From: Prorocentrum cordatum | Taxonomy: Eukaryota; Sar; Dinophyceae; Prorocentrales; Prorocentraceae | DNA length: 64,000 nucleotides | Assembly (NCBI GenBank): GCA_963575745.1 | Contig: CAUYUJ010003614.1 | Span: 290,501 to 354,500 of the forward strand | Direction of reading: 5' to 3' | Part shown: positions 63,019 to 64,000 of the stretch, in pieces | Layout: each line of letters begins with the position of its first letter | Position numbering within the stretch: position 1 is the stretch's first letter | Notes under the pieces: generated by a model | What the model was told of the DNA's origin: nothing | Database searches by the model: none | What the model saw: the letters and a program-made list of their open reading frames with translations, nothing else | Position numbers and translations under genes: made by a program

Positions 63019-63075
63019 AGGACTCGTCGCCCGGCTCTCTCGCTGGACCACCCCCTTTTGGGTCAACCGTGATTG
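63019..63075. other. Chimeric junction
   Basis: ACTCGTCGCCCGGCTCTC (also in the gene tail at about 55213) is followed directly by GCTGGACCACCCCCTTTTGG, GTCAACC, a MITE-M right end lacking the CGCTGGACCCC order. Two short pieces of the duplicated region are joined out of order. Confidence 0.65.
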
Positions 63076-63088
63076 GCACGAACGACAT

Positions 63089-63270
63089 GGGTACGGAAAA
63101 AGTGGGTAACAATGCCCAACAGCAGTTCCTGTTCATTTTGAACAGGACTCGCTGTCGGTGTCGCTGCGGCCTGTGCCCATTCGAGACGGAAGGCCGCCTG
63201 CCCAACAGCGGCCGCTGTTGGTCTGGGGCAACCTTTGTTGTTGGGCATCGCACCCGCTCTTTCCGTACCC
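63089..63270. mobile_element. TIR element L, copy 2
   Basis: GGGTACGGAAAAAGTGGGTA, ACAATGCCCAACAGCAG at the left; GTTGTTGGGCATCGCACCCG, CTCTTTCCGTACCC at the right (about 38-bp TIR). The interior has GAACAGGACTCGCTGTCGG and AACAGCGGCCGCTGTTG palindromes. Confidence 0.85.
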
Positions 63271-63659
63271 CCTCCGGGCGTCCGAGCGTGAGCTCGCTTC
63301 GTGGCGGCGAGGGCCGGCGGCCGCGCGGGCGCCGCCAGCAGGAGCGGCCGAGCGGCCGCCAGCACCGCCAGCGGCAGCGCCAGCGCGGGCGCGGCGCGGC
63401 GCCGCCGGCGCATGGGGCGCCCGCGGACTCGCGCTGGACGAGGATCGACCCAAACCCCCTCGCGGAATGACCCCAAAAAATCACGACGGGAGGTTTTTCG
63501 CTATTTTCGGCCTCTGGGGGCCCTTCCTGGGCCTCAGGACCGTCCAAAAAGGACTCGGGACGAAAAACTGGTCCCGGGGAATGGGTGGAGACCTCGCGGG
63601 GTCGACGCAATGAAAAAGTCATGACCTCGGGGGTCTGGGGACGACGATCGAGACAGAAC

Positions 63660-63860
63660 TCGGCGGCGAGCGCGGGGGGAAAGTGAGAAGGAAAAGGCCT
63701 TCTCAGAAAGCTCGGAAGGCCACCAGCCTTGTGAGAAGTCTTCTAAGCTTTCCCCGAAGACACAGAAAACTTCTCAGAAGGCGCGAGGCCTTCTGAGAAG
63801 TCCCGCCGTCTTCTGGGAAGGCCTTCCCCTTCTCATTTCCCCCCCTCGCTCGCCGCCGAA
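63660..63860 (+). mobile_element. CTTCTCAGAAG foldback element, copy 6, best preserved
   Basis: Left CGGCGGCGAGCGCGGGGGGA, AAGTGAGAAGGAAAAGGCCT; right AGGCCTTCCCCTTCTCATTT, CCCCCCTCGCTCGCCGCCGA. Interior CTTCTAAGCTTTCCCCGAAG, CACAGAAAACTTCTCAGAAG. About 200 bp with TIRs of about 40 bp. Between 63275 and 63655 there is Ala/Arg-rich GC-rich sequence with no gene I can support. Confidence 0.85.
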
Positions 63861-64000
63861 TGGGGCGCCCACGGACTCACGCAAGACGACGATCGCGCCT
63901 GATGAGCAGCGGTATCGGCACCCTCTTGCCCCCCAATCAAAACATAGAAGGGGGGCAATGCAACCAGTAGTGTTCTGCCGCTGTGGGGGACTTGGGAGAG

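Noticed and set aside
1-64000. Search for the dinoflagellate spliced leader (TCCGTAGCCATTTTGGCTCA)
   Set aside because: No match was noticed by eye on either strand, so no retro-inserted mRNA could be claimed. This is a visual search only and weak negative evidence.

Overview
The window looks like nuclear DNA of a dinoflagellate, or a very similar large-genome protist. It is GC-rich and consists mostly of dispersed repeats, terminal-inverted-repeat (TIR) elements, minisatellites and (GGA/TCC)n tracts. Short coding exons with high third-position GC are scattered through it, and several appear bounded by GC-AG (possibly GA-AG) splice sites. The one long conserved coding block is a decayed non-LTR retrotransposon. 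The high GC would suit Prorocentrum better than the lower-GC Symbiodiniaceae or Polarella, but species cannot be settled by eye. No rRNA, tRNA, CRISPR or prokaryotic operon was seen, and I did not find the dinoflagellate spliced-leader sequence.

Layout. 0-20 kb: minisatellites (78-bp unit at 0.4-1.6 kb, about 228-bp unit at 4.1-4.9 kb), many small TIR elements, an RNase H remnant (7.5-8.3 kb, minus), a hAT-like element with an 8-bp target duplication at 14.6 kb, and a TATG/CATG tract at 19.0-19.9 kb. 20-26 kb: a 90-bp exon resembling part of a Rab-GAP/TBC domain (minus), then a broken LINE (plus) with APE-type endonuclease, reverse transcriptase and C-terminal zinc fingers. 26-54 kb: microsatellites, a 346-bp tandem duplication, several copies of a CCAAGAGGCCCC-type satellite, a 22-bp minisatellite with a duplicated leader, a 700-bp pentanucleotide tract, and isolated minus-strand exons near 37.0, 40.0 and 42.2 kb. 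54-64 kb: the richest part for genes, with minus-strand exons interrupted by TIR elements, a second RNase H remnant, and a duplicated gene 3' end.

Main result. Several TIR element families seem to sit in genes as introns (introner-like MITEs). At 57.35-57.52 kb one element has long TIRs and an exact 7-bp target duplication. Removing the element plus one duplicate joins two high-GC3 exons in frame, and the same cut gives a GC...AG intron. A second family (MITE-A, at least 10 recognisable copies, all in one orientation) shows 5-bp duplications at three places. At two of them the empty site reads as one open frame. Two further insertions (hAT-like at 14.6 kb, MITE-C at 17.6 kb) can be compared with empty copies of the target repeat inside this window. 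Nearly all host-like exons are on the minus strand, consistent with one-directional gene arrangement. No complete host gene can be assembled from the window alone, and every exon boundary given here is a reading by eye.
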